NCBI RefSeq assembly: GCF_913773735.1
Contig: NZ_CAJYEB010000014.1
Location: forward strand, 1-64,000
DNA from: an uncultured Massilia sp.
GTDB taxonomy: Bacteria > Pseudomonadota > Gammaproteobacteria > Burkholderiales > Burkholderiaceae_D
Reading direction: 5' to 3'
DNA length: 64,000 nucleotides
The position numbers and the translations under genes are program-made. Below the pieces are notes generated by a model. That model was not told the DNA's origin and searched no databases. It saw only the letters and a list, made by a program, of their open reading frames with translations. Of this stretch, positions 21,035 through 30,199 are shown piece by piece (position 1 is the first letter of the stretch; each line of letters opens with the position of its first letter).

Positions 21035-21041
21035 GCAGCCA

Positions 21042-21117
21042 CGTCGCCCCGGCGCAGGCCGGGGTCCAAGTTCGTGGCGTGCCTGCAGATTGGGTCCCGG
21101 CCTGCGCCGGGACGACG
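21042..21117. repeat. REP-like inverted pair, family B
   Basis: Two units face each other: 21042-21068 (CGTCGCCCCGGCGCAGGCCG followed by GGGTCCAA) and 21090-21117 (the reverse, starting TTGGGTCCCGGCCTGCGCCG). They lie between the convergent ends of the second cytochrome gene and the DUF1841 gene and probably end transcription from both. Confidence 0.8.
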
Positions 21118-21120
21118 CCG

Positions 21121-21546
21121 TCAGCGCACCCGCTTGCGCACGCACTCCACATAGCCCTGGGCATCCGGCGGCAGGCCGCTGCGCTGCGAGGCCCAGATCA
21201 TCTCGCCCAGGCATTCCATGATCTCGTGGTGCGCATCGTGTTCGCCGATGCGCGCGGCCAGCGCCTCGAAGGCGGCGCGGATGCCGTGCGGCTGGTCGAT
21301 CGACAGCTGCTCGGCGATCGACAGGTGCATCGACAGGTGCAGGAAGGGGTTGGCGCGGCCGCCCTCGACCGAATAGTCGCGCGCCACCGCTTCCTCGGCA
21401 TCGGCCAGCTCCTCGTGGTATTCGGGGTGCTGGTCGATCCAGTCGGCCGCGATCGCGTCCATCGGGGTCAGGATCTCGCCGGCGCGGCGCTTGCGCAGGG
21501 CGTCGCAGAAGAAGCGGCGCACGTCGTGGGATGAAGGGGTGAACAT
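21121..21546 (-). CDS. DUF1841 protein
   Basis: The 141-residue product matches the DUF1841 family of beta- and gammaproteobacteria: FTPSSHDVRRFF at the start, then HPEYHEELADAEEA, NPFLHLSMHLSIAEQLSIDQP and HEIMECLGEMIWASQR. The conserved His residues suggest a metal or ligand site, but no function is known. The ATG at 21546 gives the usual N-terminus. It is a soluble cytoplasmic protein with no coupled gene. Confidence 0.88.
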   Translation of the reverse strand: MFTPSSHDVRRFFCDALRKRRAGEILTPMDAIAADWIDQHPEYHEELADAEEAVARDYSVEGGRANPFLHLSMHLSIAEQLSIDQPHGIRAAFEALAARIGEHDAHHEIMECLGEMIWASQRSGLPPDAQGYVECVRKRVR

Positions 21547-21625
21547 GGCGGGGGCACTGGAATACGGGGGAAGGGCGTCATTGTAGCGCGATGGCGCCGT
21601 CCCCGCCGGTCGTGCCAGTGGCGAC

Positions 21626-23191
21626 TCATGGCGCCTTGTCCGCATCCTCCGCCCTGGGGGCCGGCGCGGCCGGCGCCGCGCGCGCGCCGCACTGCGCGCG
21701 CACCGTGGCCAGCAGCGCCGCGCTTTGCGCCTGGTCGCCGCCCGCCGCATACCACTCGGCCATGTAGCCGTTGGCCTGGCAGCTGCGCTGCGCGGCGAAC
21801 TGCCGGTCCCGGCCGGCTTCGTCGAGCAGGCGCGCGGCGTCGATCTTGCCGAGGTAGAAGCGCGCCAGCGGCTGCGGCCAGTCGTCCTGGTGCTGCTTGT
21901 CGAGCGCGGTCGCGAGTTCCTTGCGCGCCAGCTCGGGTTCGCCGTTGCGCACGCGCGCGTTGTACAGCCACAGCGGACCGAAGCCCTCGGCGGGCAACTG
22001 GTCGAGGGCCTTGCGCAGCAGCGGGATGGCGTCGGCCGGATGGCCGGCCAGCAGGCGCTGGCGTCCCAGCGCCAGGTTGGCGTGCGGCTGGCCGGCGGCC
22101 GCGGCTTTTTCCAGCCAGGACCTGGCCAGCTGCGGATCGCGCGGCGCGCCGCGTCCGGCGCCGTACATCATGGCCAGCGTGTACTGGGCGTCGGGGTTGC
22201 CGTTGTCCGCCTCTTCCTGCATCCACGGCTCGAGCGAGGTCCCGCGCGTGAACACGTCGCCGCCCAGGTAGGCGATGTAGAGCTTGCGCTGGCTCATCGC
22301 GAACAGGACGCGGTGGCTGCGCAGGAAATCCTGGCCCAGGTACAGGTCGGCATCGTCCACGCCCTGCGCATCGACGACGTGCAGCTCGGCGTCGCGGACG
22401 GTCTCGTCGCCGATTTCCACCGCGTCGACCCTGGCCGCCCAGCTGGCCGCGCGCCCGGCGCCCACGCCGCCGCTGTCGCCCAGGCGCGTCACGCCGGGGC
22501 CGCCGGCGTCGACGTCGATGCCGATGCGCCTGGCGGCGCGCCGGGTCATCAGGCTGCGGTGGGCGCCCGTGTCGATCAGCGCTTCCAGTTCCTTGCCGTT
22601 GACCTTGACCGTGAAGTGCGGGTTCGGGCTGTTCGACAGGCTGCGCACGAACGGCACCGCGAACGTGTGCTCCGGCCATACCTTGAGCGGCACGCCGGAA
22701 CAGTCCCTGGGACGGAAGAAGCGCAGCTGGCGCGCGCGCAGGTCGACCTCGAAGTCGGCCTGCAGCAGGAAGGGCGCGCCGACGATCCCGTCGTAGCTGG
22801 GCGGCGAGGTCATCTCGTAGACGACGCCCACGTTGACGCTGCGGCGGCTCTGCACCGGACCGATGGCGAACTGCTCCAGCCGCGTCGAATACAGCCGCGT
22901 CAGGCCGCCGAAGCCCTCGGCATGGCGGCCGGTCATCAGCAGCACCAGGTCGCGCCGCGCCACGCCGGTCATCGTCAGGACGGTGTCGAAGGCGCCGGTA
23001 TCGACCAGCATGGTGGCCGGCGTGCCGTCGATGCTGCCGTCGACGGCCGGCGCCAGGCCCAGGCCGACGTAGCGCACCGGCAGCCTGGCCAGCTCGACAT
23101 AGATGCAGCCGGTCGGCTCGGCCGCCAGGGCGGAAAACGGCAGGGCGGGGAACAGCAGGGTGGCCAGCAGCAGGGGCAGGCGTCGTTTCAC
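21626..23191 (-). CDS. Exported retropepsin-like aspartic protease, two domains, with Sel1/TPR tail
   Basis: The 521-residue product has a signal peptide and two aspartyl motifs, VDTGAFDT (Asp64) and IDTGAHRS (Asp207). These mark two retropepsin-like halves in one chain, where retroviral-type enzymes dimerise. From about residue 335 it has Sel1/TPR-like repeats (DAQYTLAMMYGAGRGAPRDP, ANLALGRQRLLAG). It is probably a periplasmic endopeptidase with a scaffold tail. I use the GTG at 23191, which has GAAGGA upstream and begins directly at the signal peptide; an ATG 72 bases further upstream would bury it. Confidence 0.8.
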   Translation of the reverse strand: MKRRLPLLLATLLFPALPFSALAAEPTGCIYVELARLPVRYVGLGLAPAVDGSIDGTPATMLVDTGAFDTVLTMTGVARRDLVLLMTGRHAEGFGGLTRLYSTRLEQFAIGPVQSRRSVNVGVVYEMTSPPSYDGIVGAPFLLQADFEVDLRARQLRFFRPRDCSGVPLKVWPEHTFAVPFVRSLSNSPNPHFTVKVNGKELEALIDTGAHRSLMTRRAARRIGIDVDAGGPGVTRLGDSGGVGAGRAASWAARVDAVEIGDETVRDAELHVVDAQGVDDADLYLGQDFLRSHRVLFAMSQRKLYIAYLGGDVFTRGTSLEPWMQEEADNGNPDAQYTLAMMYGAGRGAPRDPQLARSWLEKAAAAGQPHANLALGRQRLLAGHPADAIPLLRKALDQLPAEGFGPLWLYNARVRNGEPELARKELATALDKQHQDDWPQPLARFYLGKIDAARLLDEAGRDRQFAAQRSCQANGYMAEWYAAGGDQAQSAALLATVRAQCGARAAPAAPAPRAEDADKAP

Positions 23192-23306
23192 GGCAGGTGT
23201 CCTTCGATGGGTGACTCGCTCGAGGACGATTCTATCGAGCGCGAGCGCGAAAAGTCTCTTCAAATGTCACAATGCCGCGCAGCGAAGAGGAATTGCCAAT
23301 TGGAAA

Positions 23307-23346
23307 TAAAAAAGGCAAGCGCCGTCACTCCCGTGACGGGCTTGCC
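23307..23346 (-). terminator. Intrinsic terminator of rppH
   Basis: Stem GGCAAGC/GCTTGCC (23314-23320 with 23340-23346), extended by GCCGTCAC/GTGACGG inside, is followed on the minus strand by a run of T (A at 23307-23313). It lies about 30 bp after the rppH stop. Confidence 0.88.
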
Positions 23347-23373
23347 TGTCCATCGCGTCGCCGTCGCGCGGCG

Positions 23374-24006
23374 TCAATCCTTGCCGCGTGCCAGCTCCAG
23401 CTTCGCGCTGACGGCGGCGTCGGCGATGACCTTGCTGGCCGCCACCACCACCTTGCTGCCGCCACCCTGGCCGCGCCGCTCGTGCGGCTGGCGCAGGTAG
23501 CGCGATCCCTGGCGCCGTTCCTGGCCGTTGGGCGGCCAGGTCAGGAAGCGCGACAGTTCCTGCAGCGCGCGCTGGTAGACGTCGCGCTTGAACTCGATGA
23601 CCACGTCCAGCGGCACCCAGTAGTCGTGCCAGCGCCAGGCATCGAATTCGGGATGGTCGGTCAGGCGCAGGTTGACGTCGTTGTCGCGCGCGACCATGCG
23701 CAGCAGGAACCAGATCTGCTTCTGGCCGCGGTAGTGACCGCGCACTTCGCGCTTGATGAAGTGGTCGGGCACTTCGTAGCGCAACCAGTCGCGGGTCCGT
23801 CCCACGATCCTGACGTGCTCCTGGCGCAAGCCGATTTCTTCCTCGAGCTCGCGGTACATCGCCTGCTCCGGCGTCTCGCCGTATTTGATACCTCCTTGCG
23901 GAAATTGCCATGAGTGCTCGCGCACCCGCTTGCCCCACCAAACTTCGTTGTTGGCATTCAGCAGGATGATGCCGACGTTGGGGCGAAACCCTTCACGATC
24001 GAGCAT
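23374..24006 (-). CDS. rppH: RNA pyrophosphohydrolase
   Basis: The 210-residue product removes pyrophosphate from the 5' end of triphosphorylated mRNA and so opens it to RNase E decay. The Nudix box is complete at 38-60 ([20 protein letters not shown]), and [15 protein letters not shown] and SWQFPQGG are typical of RppH. The C-terminal extension beyond about 165 is basic ([20 protein letters not shown]), as in other betaproteobacterial RppH. Divergence from proS is common in this group. Confidence 0.95.
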   Translation of the reverse strand: MLDREGFRPNVGIILLNANNEVWWGKRVREHSWQFPQGGIKYGETPEQAMYRELEEEIGLRQEHVRIVGRTRDWLRYEVPDHFIKREVRGHYRGQKQIWFLLRMVARDNDVNLRLTDHPEFDAWRWHDYWVPLDVVIEFKRDVYQRALQELSRFLTWPPNGQERRQGSRYLRQPHERRGQGGGSKVVVAASKVIADAAVSAKLELARGKD

Positions 24007-24330
24007 GATTCACCTCGAAACTTTCTGCCGGCCTTGCTCTTGTATTTCTACTTATAAATCCATCGGGCCTTGCCAAACCTGCTACGCGTTGCATTTCCGG
24101 CCTGCGATGCTCGCCGTACGGTCGTACGGCTGCGCTTCTCGGCCGGAACTGCTGCCGCTCGCTACGGTTTTTCAAGGCCCGCCTGGGTACCTCTGCCGTT
24201 TACCCGCACAGGAACAACGGCATGCACCCCTGTTTCGGACCCATTTGTATAAAGATTGGATGCATCGGCCGGCTAATCCTTTAAAATTAGGTCGATTATA
24301 ACCCTCTCTTTTTAAAAAGAATTCATCGAT
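24007..24330. other. rppH-proS intergenic region with a large dyad
   Basis: This 324-bp gap carries both divergent promoters. At 24097-24146 there is an ordered structure: CCGGCC, ten bases, GCCGTACG, GT, CGTACGGC, ten bases, GGCCGG. The inner arms form a perfect 18-bp palindrome (24113-24130). The last 60 bp before proS are AT-rich (TTTAAAATTAGGTCGATTAT), likely the proS promoter. I see no RNA gene or T-box. Confidence 0.55.
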
Positions 24331-26064
24331 ATGCGCGCCTCACGATTTTTTATTTCAACGCTCAAGGAAGCCCCGTCCGACGCCGAGATCGTCAGCCACA
24401 AGCTGATGATGCGCGCCGGGATGATCAAGCGCATCGGCTCGGGTATCTATACCTACATGCCGATGGGCCTGCGCGTCATCCGCAAGGTGGAAGCCATCAT
24501 CCGCGAAGAAATGAACGAGGCGGGCGCCATCGAGCTGCTGATGCCGCTGGTACAGCCGGCCGAACTGTGGCAGGAAACGGGCCGCTGGGACAAGATGGGG
24601 GCCGAACTGCTGCGCCTCAAGGATCGCCATGGCCGTGACTTCGCGCTGCAGCCGACCTCCGAGGAAGTCGTCACCGACGTGGTGCGCAGCGAGATCAAGT
24701 CGTATCGCCAGCTGCCGGTCAACTTCTACCACATCCAGACCAAGTTCCGCGACGAGCGCCGCCCGCGCTTCGGCCTGATGCGCGGCCGCGAGTTCACCAT
24801 GAAGGACGCCTATTCCTTCGACCGCGACGTGGCGGGCATGCAGGTGTCGTACCAGACCATGTTCGACGCCTACGTGAAGATCTTCACCCGCTTCGGCCTG
24901 AAGTTCCGCGCCGTCGCCGCCGACAACGGCGCCATCGGCGGCACCGGCTCGCACGAGTTCCACGTGATCGCCGGCACCGGCGAGGACGCGCTGGTGTACT
25001 GCCCGACCTCCGACTACGCCGCCAACATGGAAGCGGCGGAAGCGCCGGCGCTGTCGGCCGCGCGCGGCGCCGCCACGCAGGCACTGGCCAAGGTGTCGAC
25101 CCCGGGCACCACCAAGTGCGAGGCCGTCGCCAAGCTGCTGGGCATCGGCCTGGACAAGACCGTCAAGTCGATCGCGCTGACGGCCGAGAAGGAAGTCGAC
25201 GGCAAGGTGGTCAAGGAAAACTGGCTGCTGCTGCTGCGCGGCGACCACGAGCTGAACGAAGTCAAGGTCTCGAAGATCCCCGGCCTGGGCGCGTTCCGCT
25301 TCGCCACCGAAGCCGAGATCCTGGAAGCCTACGGCAGCGTGCCGGGCTACCTGGGCCCGATCGGCGCGCAGCAACCGGTCACCGTGGTGGCCGACCGCAC
25401 CGTCGCCAACATGGCCGATTTCGTGTGCGGCGCCAACGCGGCCGACTACCACTACACCGGCGCCAACTGGGGCCGCGACCTGCCGGAGCCCGTCGTCGCC
25501 GACCTGCGCAACGTGGTCGAGGGCGACGCTGCGCCGGACGGCAAGGGCGTGCTGGCGATCGAGCGCGGCATCGAGGTGGGCCACGTGTTCCAGCTCGGCA
25601 CCGCGTATTCGGCCGCGATGAACGCCGTTTACCTGGACGAGAAGGGCCAGCCGGCCCCGATGCAGATGGGCTGCTACGGCATCGGCGTGACCCGCATCCT
25701 GGGCGCCGCCATCGAGCAGAACTTCGACGACAAGGGCATCGTCTGGCCGGACGCCATCGCGCCGTTCGAACTGGTGCTGTGCCCGATGGGCTACGACCGC
25801 AGCGAGCTGGTGAAGGCGGAAACCGACCGCCTGTACGCCGCGCTGCTGGCGGCGGGCGTCGACGTCATCGTCGACGACCGCGGCCTGCGTCCGGGCGCCA
25901 TGTTCGCCGACTGGGAACTGGTGGGCGTGCCGCACCGCGTCGTCATCGGCGAGCGCGGCCTCAAGGAAGGCAACCTGGAATACCAGGGCCGCCGCGATGC
26001 CGAGGCCACGGCCGTCCCGGCCGCCGACATGGTGGCATTCGTCAAAGGCAAGCTGGGCAAGTAA
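24331..26064 (+). CDS. proS: Prolyl-tRNA synthetase, bacterial type with editing domain
   Basis: The 577-residue product charges tRNA-Pro. Class II motif 1 and 2 lie in [20 protein letters not shown] and [17 protein letters not shown], and motif 3 in [18 protein letters not shown]. Between them (about 225-400) is the inserted YbaK-like domain that edits Ala-tRNA-Pro, which marks the bacterial form. The C-terminal anticodon-binding domain follows. Its stop codon overlaps the next gene's ATG by one base (TAATG). Confidence 0.98.
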   Translation: MRASRFFISTLKEAPSDAEIVSHKLMMRAGMIKRIGSGIYTYMPMGLRVIRKVEAIIREEMNEAGAIELLMPLVQPAELWQETGRWDKMGAELLRLKDRHGRDFALQPTSEEVVTDVVRSEIKSYRQLPVNFYHIQTKFRDERRPRFGLMRGREFTMKDAYSFDRDVAGMQVSYQTMFDAYVKIFTRFGLKFRAVAADNGAIGGTGSHEFHVIAGTGEDALVYCPTSDYAANMEAAEAPALSAARGAATQALAKVSTPGTTKCEAVAKLLGIGLDKTVKSIALTAEKEVDGKVVKENWLLLLRGDHELNEVKVSKIPGLGAFRFATEAEILEAYGSVPGYLGPIGAQQPVTVVADRTVANMADFVCGANAADYHYTGANWGRDLPEPVVADLRNVVEGDAAPDGKGVLAIERGIEVGHVFQLGTAYSAAMNAVYLDEKGQPAPMQMGCYGIGVTRILGAAIEQNFDDKGIVWPDAIAPFELVLCPMGYDRSELVKAETDRLYAALLAAGVDVIVDDRGLRPGAMFADWELVGVPHRVVIGERGLKEGNLEYQGRRDAEATAVPAADMVAFVKGKLGK

Positions 26065-26726
26065 TGGCCGCGCAGTCGATCCGCCGGGCCTGCGCCCGGC
26101 TCGGCCCGGCGTTGCTGGCCGCCGCATTGATGAGCGGCGGCGCGGCCCACGCCGGCAACCAGAAAGAGGAGGCGATGGCCGACTCGGTGCGGCTGGCGCT
26201 GGAGCGCGCCATCAACGACGGTCGTCCGCCGCAACCGGTGTTCCGCGACGAGACCGCGCGCGCGCGCTACCGCCAATGGTTCGACGCGATGTCGGCGCGC
26301 CTCAAGCGCCGCCTGCCGGACGAGCAGACGCGCACCGAGTTCCTCGAGTCGGCCTGGTACGAGGCCACGCGCGCGGGACTCGATCCGGGCCTGGTGCTGG
26401 GCCTGATCCAGGTCGAATCGGCCTACCGCAAGTACGCGGTGTCGGTCGCCGGCGCGCGCGGCTACATGCAGGTGATGCCGTTCTGGACCCGGGTGATCGG
26501 CGACGCCAACCGGCGCGCGCTGTTCGACATGCAGACCAACCTGCGCTACGGCTGCTCGATCCTGCGCATGTACATCGACATGGAAGGCGGCAACCTGTAC
26601 CTGGCCCTGGGCCGCTACAACGGCAGCCGCGGCAAGCCCGATTATCCGAACGCGGTGCTGGCGGCGTGGCGCAACTGGGAATTCAAGGCGCAGCAAGGCG
26701 CGACCAGCGCGGTCGCGTCGCGGTAG
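26064..26726 (+). CDS. Lytic transglycosylase, SLT family
   Basis: The 220-residue product has a signal peptide ending near GGAAHA and an SLT domain with catalytic Glu118 in LIQVESAYRKYAVS, then GYMQVMPFW and NLRYGCSILRMYI. It cleaves the MurNAc-GlcNAc bond of peptidoglycan, leaving anhydro ends. Its start overlaps the proS stop codon, so translation is coupled; this order is common in betaproteobacteria and has no known functional reason. REP-like family C repeats and a terminator follow. Confidence 0.92.
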   Translation: MAAQSIRRACARLGPALLAAALMSGGAAHAGNQKEEAMADSVRLALERAINDGRPPQPVFRDETARARYRQWFDAMSARLKRRLPDEQTRTEFLESAWYEATRAGLDPGLVLGLIQVESAYRKYAVSVAGARGYMQVMPFWTRVIGDANRRALFDMQTNLRYGCSILRMYIDMEGGNLYLALGRYNGSRGKPDYPNAVLAAWRNWEFKAQQGATSAVASR

Positions 26727-26731
26727 CGCCA

Positions 26732-26772
26732 GGGGTCAGAGCCCGGTGTTGATTTCCAGGGGCTCTGACCCC
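26732..26772. repeat. REP-like inverted pair, family C
   Basis: GGGGTCAGAGCCC (26732-26744) faces GGGGCTCTGACCCC (26759-26772) across a short loop. The same GGGGTCAGAGCC core occurs near 59.3 and 61 kb. Confidence 0.8.
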
Positions 26773-26822
26773 GGTTTCCATTGTTGGCGCATGCACATCG
26801 TGCGCGCCCCCACCGCCAAAAC

Positions 26823-26849
26823 AAAAAACCCCGGCAATCCGGGGTTTTT
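26823..26849. terminator. Bidirectional intrinsic terminator
   Basis: Stem CCCCGG-CAAT-CCGGGG (26829-26844) is flanked by an A-run and a T-run. It separates the transglycosylase and SWIB genes, which are convergent. Confidence 0.88.
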
Positions 26850-26888
26850 CGTCACTTGGCCAGCGGGGCAGCCGGTCGTTCTTGCTTG

Positions 26889-27290
26889 TTATTTGAGGTG
26901 ATCGGAGATCAGCTTGGTCATCTCGAACATCGACACCTGGGCCTTGCCGCCGAAGACCGCCTTCAGCTTGTCGTCGGCATTGATCATGCGCTTGTTGGCC
27001 GCGTCCTGCAGGTTCTGCTTCTTGATGTACTCCCAGACTTTCTTGGTCACTTCGGTGCGCGGCAGCGGCTTCGCGCCGACCACTTCGGCCAGCGTCGCCG
27101 ACGGGGTCATTTCCTTCATGAAGGCGGCGTTCGGCTTGCGGGCCGCTGCCGGTTTTGCCGCTGCTGCTGCTTTCGGTGCTGCTGCTTTGGCAGGAGCTGC
27201 TGCCTTTTTTGCGGCAGGCTTCGCCGCCGCTGCCGGCTTGGCAGCGGCCTTCTTTGCCGGCGCTGCGGTGGTTTTTTTGGCTGTTGCCAT
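26889..27290 (-). CDS. SWIB/MDM2-domain protein with H1-like Lys/Ala tail
   Basis: The 133-residue product has an N-terminal half made of Ala/Lys/Pro repeats like histone H1 tails (about 1-55) and a C-terminal SWIB domain (about 60-133, PLPRTEVTKKVWEYIKKQNL, then MFEMTKLISDHLK). In eukaryotes SWIB belongs to chromatin remodelling; in chlamydiae and many proteobacteria it stands alone or with topoisomerase. A basic tail plus SWIB suggests a nucleoid protein. GGAGG lies just before the ATG at 27290. Confidence 0.9.
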   Translation of the reverse strand: MATAKKTTAAPAKKAAAKPAAAAKPAAKKAAAPAKAAAPKAAAAAKPAAARKPNAAFMKEMTPSATLAEVVGAKPLPRTEVTKKVWEYIKKQNLQDAANKRMINADDKLKAVFGGKAQVSMFEMTKLISDHLK

Positions 27291-27480
27291 ATTCGAGCCT
27301 CCTAAACGGAACACATTGAAAATTGCGCTATGAATCGCACGGCCTATATTGGTAGGGATTTAGTGTTCGTGCAAGTCTTTTTCGAAACTTTTTCACTCTG
27401 ATACGGAGGAAATCCGTGGAATGTGTTAACCACGCCGCGCAAGAGGGAAAAACCGCCATTTTCGCGGCCGCGCGCCCATG

Positions 27481-27512
27481 AAAAAAGCCGCGCGGGCATG
27501 GCCTCGCGCGGC
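27481..27512 (-). terminator. Intrinsic terminator of ffh
   Basis: Stem GCCGCGCG/CGCGCGGC (27487-27494 with 27505-27512) is followed on the minus strand by six T (A at 27481-27486). It lies 22 bp past the ffh stop. Confidence 0.88.
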
Positions 27513-27533
27513 TTTCGCGGAGCGCTGCGACAA

Positions 27534-28901
27534 TCAGCGCAGGCCGGGCATCATGCCCTTCATCCCGCGCATCATCTTCATCAGGCCGCCGCCCTTGAGC
27601 TTCTTCATCATGGTGTTCATCTGGTCGTACTGGTTCAGCATGCGGTTCACTTCCTGCACCTGCACGCCGGCGCCGGCCGCGATGCGGCGCTTGCGGTTGG
27701 CCTTGATCAGTTCCGGCTTGGCGCGCTCCTGCGGCGTCATCGAGTCGATGATGCCGCACATGCGGCGCACCTGCTTCTCGGCCTGGTCCATGTTGGCGCC
27801 GCTGGCGGCTTGCTGGAACTGCGCCGGCAGCTTGTCGAGCAGGCCGGCCATGCCGCCCATCTTCTTCATCTGCGTGAGCTGGGCCTTGAAGTCGTTCATG
27901 TCGAACTTCCCGCCCGACTTGATCTTGTTGGCCATGTCGGTCGCGGCCTGCATGTCCACACCCTTGCGCGCCTCTTCGACCAGCGCCAGGATGTCGCCCA
28001 TGCCCAGCACGCGGTTGGCCATCCGGGCCGGATCGAAGGCCTCGAGGCCGTCGAGCTTCTCGGACACGCCGGCGAACTTGATCGGCTTGCCGGTCACGTG
28101 GCGCACCGACAGCGCCGCGCCGCCGCGCGAGTCGCCATCGAGCTTGGTCAGCACGACGCCGGTCAGCGGCAGCGCGTCGTTGAAGGCCTTGGCCGTGTTG
28201 ATGGCGTCCTGGCCGACCATGGCGTCGACGACGAACAGGGTCTCGACCGGATTGACGGCCGCGTGCACGGCGGCGATTTCCTGCATCATCGCGTCGTCGA
28301 TGGCCAGGCGGCCGGCGGTGTCGATGATCAGGACGTCGTGGTAGTGCTTCTTCGCCCAGTCCAGCGCATTGCGGGCGATGTCGACCGGCTTGTCGCTGGC
28401 GGTGGACGGGAAGAAGTCGGCGCCGACCTGCTTCGTCACCGATTCCAGCTGCGCGATCGCGGCGGGGCGGTAGACGTCGGCGGAGACGGTCAGCACCTTT
28501 TTCTTCTTCTGCTCCTTCAGGTACTTGGCCAGCTTGCCGGTGGTGGTGGTCTTGCCGACACCCTGCAGGCCCGCCATCAGGATGATCGCCGGCGGCTGCT
28601 GGGCGAACGAGAGCTGGGTGGCGTCGGGGCCGAGGTCGGCGCCCATCAGGGCGGCCAGCTCCTTCTGCACCACGCCCACCAGGGCCTGGCCGGGGGAGAG
28701 CGAGCCGATGACTTCTTCGCCCAGCGCTTTTGCCTTGACGTTGGCGATGAATTCGCGCACGGCCGGCAGCGCCACGTCGGCCTCGAGCAGGGCCAGGCGC
28801 ACTTCGCGCAGCATCTCGGCGGTGTTCGCTTCGGTCAGGCGCGCCTCGCCGCGCATCGTCTTGACGACCTTGGCAAGGCGTTGGGTCAGGTTATCCAGCA
28901 T
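27534..28901 (-). CDS. ffh: Signal recognition particle protein (SRP54)
   Basis: The 455-residue product binds 4.5S RNA and signal sequences of nascent membrane proteins and docks with FtsY. The N domain is followed by the G domain with GLQGVGKTTTTGKLA, DTAGR and TKLDGDSRGG. The Met-rich M domain ends in KMMRGMKGMMPGLR. Size and order are normal. In related genomes ffh is divergent from the ypjD gene; here a transporter operon lies between them. Confidence 0.98.
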   Translation of the reverse strand: MLDNLTQRLAKVVKTMRGEARLTEANTAEMLREVRLALLEADVALPAVREFIANVKAKALGEEVIGSLSPGQALVGVVQKELAALMGADLGPDATQLSFAQQPPAIILMAGLQGVGKTTTTGKLAKYLKEQKKKKVLTVSADVYRPAAIAQLESVTKQVGADFFPSTASDKPVDIARNALDWAKKHYHDVLIIDTAGRLAIDDAMMQEIAAVHAAVNPVETLFVVDAMVGQDAINTAKAFNDALPLTGVVLTKLDGDSRGGAALSVRHVTGKPIKFAGVSEKLDGLEAFDPARMANRVLGMGDILALVEEARKGVDMQAATDMANKIKSGGKFDMNDFKAQLTQMKKMGGMAGLLDKLPAQFQQAASGANMDQAEKQVRRMCGIIDSMTPQERAKPELIKANRKRRIAAGAGVQVQEVNRMLNQYDQMNTMMKKLKGGGLMKMMRGMKGMMPGLR

Positions 28902-29208
28902 GTTTTACCTTTGACACTGTAAATGGGAGTGCATACGAAACGGGCATTCTACCCCATGTTGGGCCGCCATTTTGCGGGGCAAGGCCTGGATTCGGCGGTT
29001 TGCAACCGTCCTGCGCAAGCACCGTATTTGAGAAGGGCCAAGCCAACGTACGGACAGTTTGACAATGTGTTGCTTCACGTTATACCTTTCCCTGGCATCA
29101 CGCCGCGGCGAACCCGCACCACGACACGCCCAGGGCCACACCCCGTTTCGCCGCACCTCGACACCGCAGCAGTTCATTCAAGTAGAACCATCACGGAGAG
29201 ACAGGCAA
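28902..29208. other. ffh-transporter intergenic region
   Basis: This 307-bp gap holds the ffh start region at its left side and, at 29059-29086, a strong promoter for the transporter operon. The leader after it (about 115 nt) is GC-rich and shows no riboswitch that I recognise. Confidence 0.6.
29059..29086 (+). promoter_or_regulatory. Sigma-70 promoter of the ABC transporter operon
   Basis: TTGACA (29059-29064) and TATACC (29081-29086) are separated by 16 bp, giving a perfect -35 and a fair -10 element. The predicted start of transcription near 29093 leaves a leader of about 115 nt. Confidence 0.6.
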
Positions 29209-30186
29209 ATGAAAGCAGCAAACGTGTTCGTCAAGACCCTCGCCATTGCCGCCCTGCTGGCCGCAGGCGGCGCCCAGGCCCAGGACGTGGTCAGGCTCGG
29301 CAACCTCAAGTTCGCGCACTACGGCGCGGTGTCGTACATCAAGGAGATCGCGCCCAAGTGCGGGATCAAGGTCGAGGAGCGGGTGTTCGCCAAGGGCCTG
29401 GACGTGATGCAGGCCATCATCGCCGGCGAACTGGACGTCGGCACCACGGCGTCCGAGGCGGCGATCTCGGGCCGCGCCGGCGGCGCCCCGATCTACGTGG
29501 TGGCCGGTTTCGCCAAGGGTGGCGCGCGCCTGGTCGCGGGGGCCGACACCAACATCAAGTCGGTCAAGGACCTGAAGGGCAAGAAGGTCGGCGTGACGCG
29601 CGGCGGCATCCAGGAAGTGCTCCTGCTGGCCGAACTGCAGAAGGCCGGCCTGTCGTCGGCGCCGAACCCGGGCAAGGACGTGCAACTGGTATTCCTCGCC
29701 TACGCCGACCTGAACCAGGCGCTGCTGGGCAAGAACATCGACGCGATGATGCAGTCGGAGCCGCAGTCCTCGCAGGCGATCAACAAGGGCTTCGGCGTCG
29801 AGGTCATCAAGCCCTACGACACCCCGATCGGCGAGCCGGTGCGCACCATGGTGATGACCGAGAGCTTCTACAACGGCAAGCGCCCGCTCGCCGAGAAATT
29901 CATGCGCTGCTTCGTGCAGGCCACCAGCGCCTTCATCAGCGACCGCGCGCTGGCCGAGAAGTACGTGCGCGAGGTCGTGTTCAAGGGCCAGATCACGAAG
30001 GACGACTTCGACGACGCGATCAGCAATTCGCCCTACAGCTACGACATCACGCCCGAGCACATCCAGGTCACGACCGACATCATGGCCAGGACCGGCGTGG
30101 GGCGCATGGCCAAGCCGCCGGTGGCGAAGGAGTGGGTCAGGACCGACCTGCTCGACGCCGCCAAGAAAAGCCTGAACGTCAAGTAG
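29209..30186 (+). CDS. ABC transporter substrate-binding protein, NitT/TauT family
   Basis: The 325-residue product has a signal peptide (MKAANVFVKTLAIAALLAAG to AQAQ) and a SsuA/THI5-like binding fold: VRLGNLKFAHYGAVSYIKEI, then GELDVGTTASEAAISGRAGG, then DLKGKKVGVTRGGIQEVLL. It captures a small substrate in the periplasm for the permease and ATPase that follow. Family members bind nitrate, taurine, alkanesulfonates, aromatic acids or thiamine precursors; no motif decides between them and no catabolic gene is adjacent. Confidence 0.9.
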   Translation: MKAANVFVKTLAIAALLAAGGAQAQDVVRLGNLKFAHYGAVSYIKEIAPKCGIKVEERVFAKGLDVMQAIIAGELDVGTTASEAAISGRAGGAPIYVVAGFAKGGARLVAGADTNIKSVKDLKGKKVGVTRGGIQEVLLLAELQKAGLSSAPNPGKDVQLVFLAYADLNQALLGKNIDAMMQSEPQSSQAINKGFGVEVIKPYDTPIGEPVRTMVMTESFYNGKRPLAEKFMRCFVQATSAFISDRALAEKYVREVVFKGQITKDDFDDAISNSPYSYDITPEHIQVTTDIMARTGVGRMAKPPVAKEWVRTDLLDAAKKSLNVK

Positions 30187-30199
30187 GCAGGGGGCCGCG

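Noticed and set aside
23885-24301. Plus-strand frame of 138 codons across the rppH start and the proS upstream region
   Set aside because: It overlaps the start of rppH antisense, lacks a ribosome site and covers the proS promoter.
28902-29208. TPP riboswitch before the THI5-like binding protein gene
   Set aside because: The conserved CUGAGA and related cores are absent in the leader.
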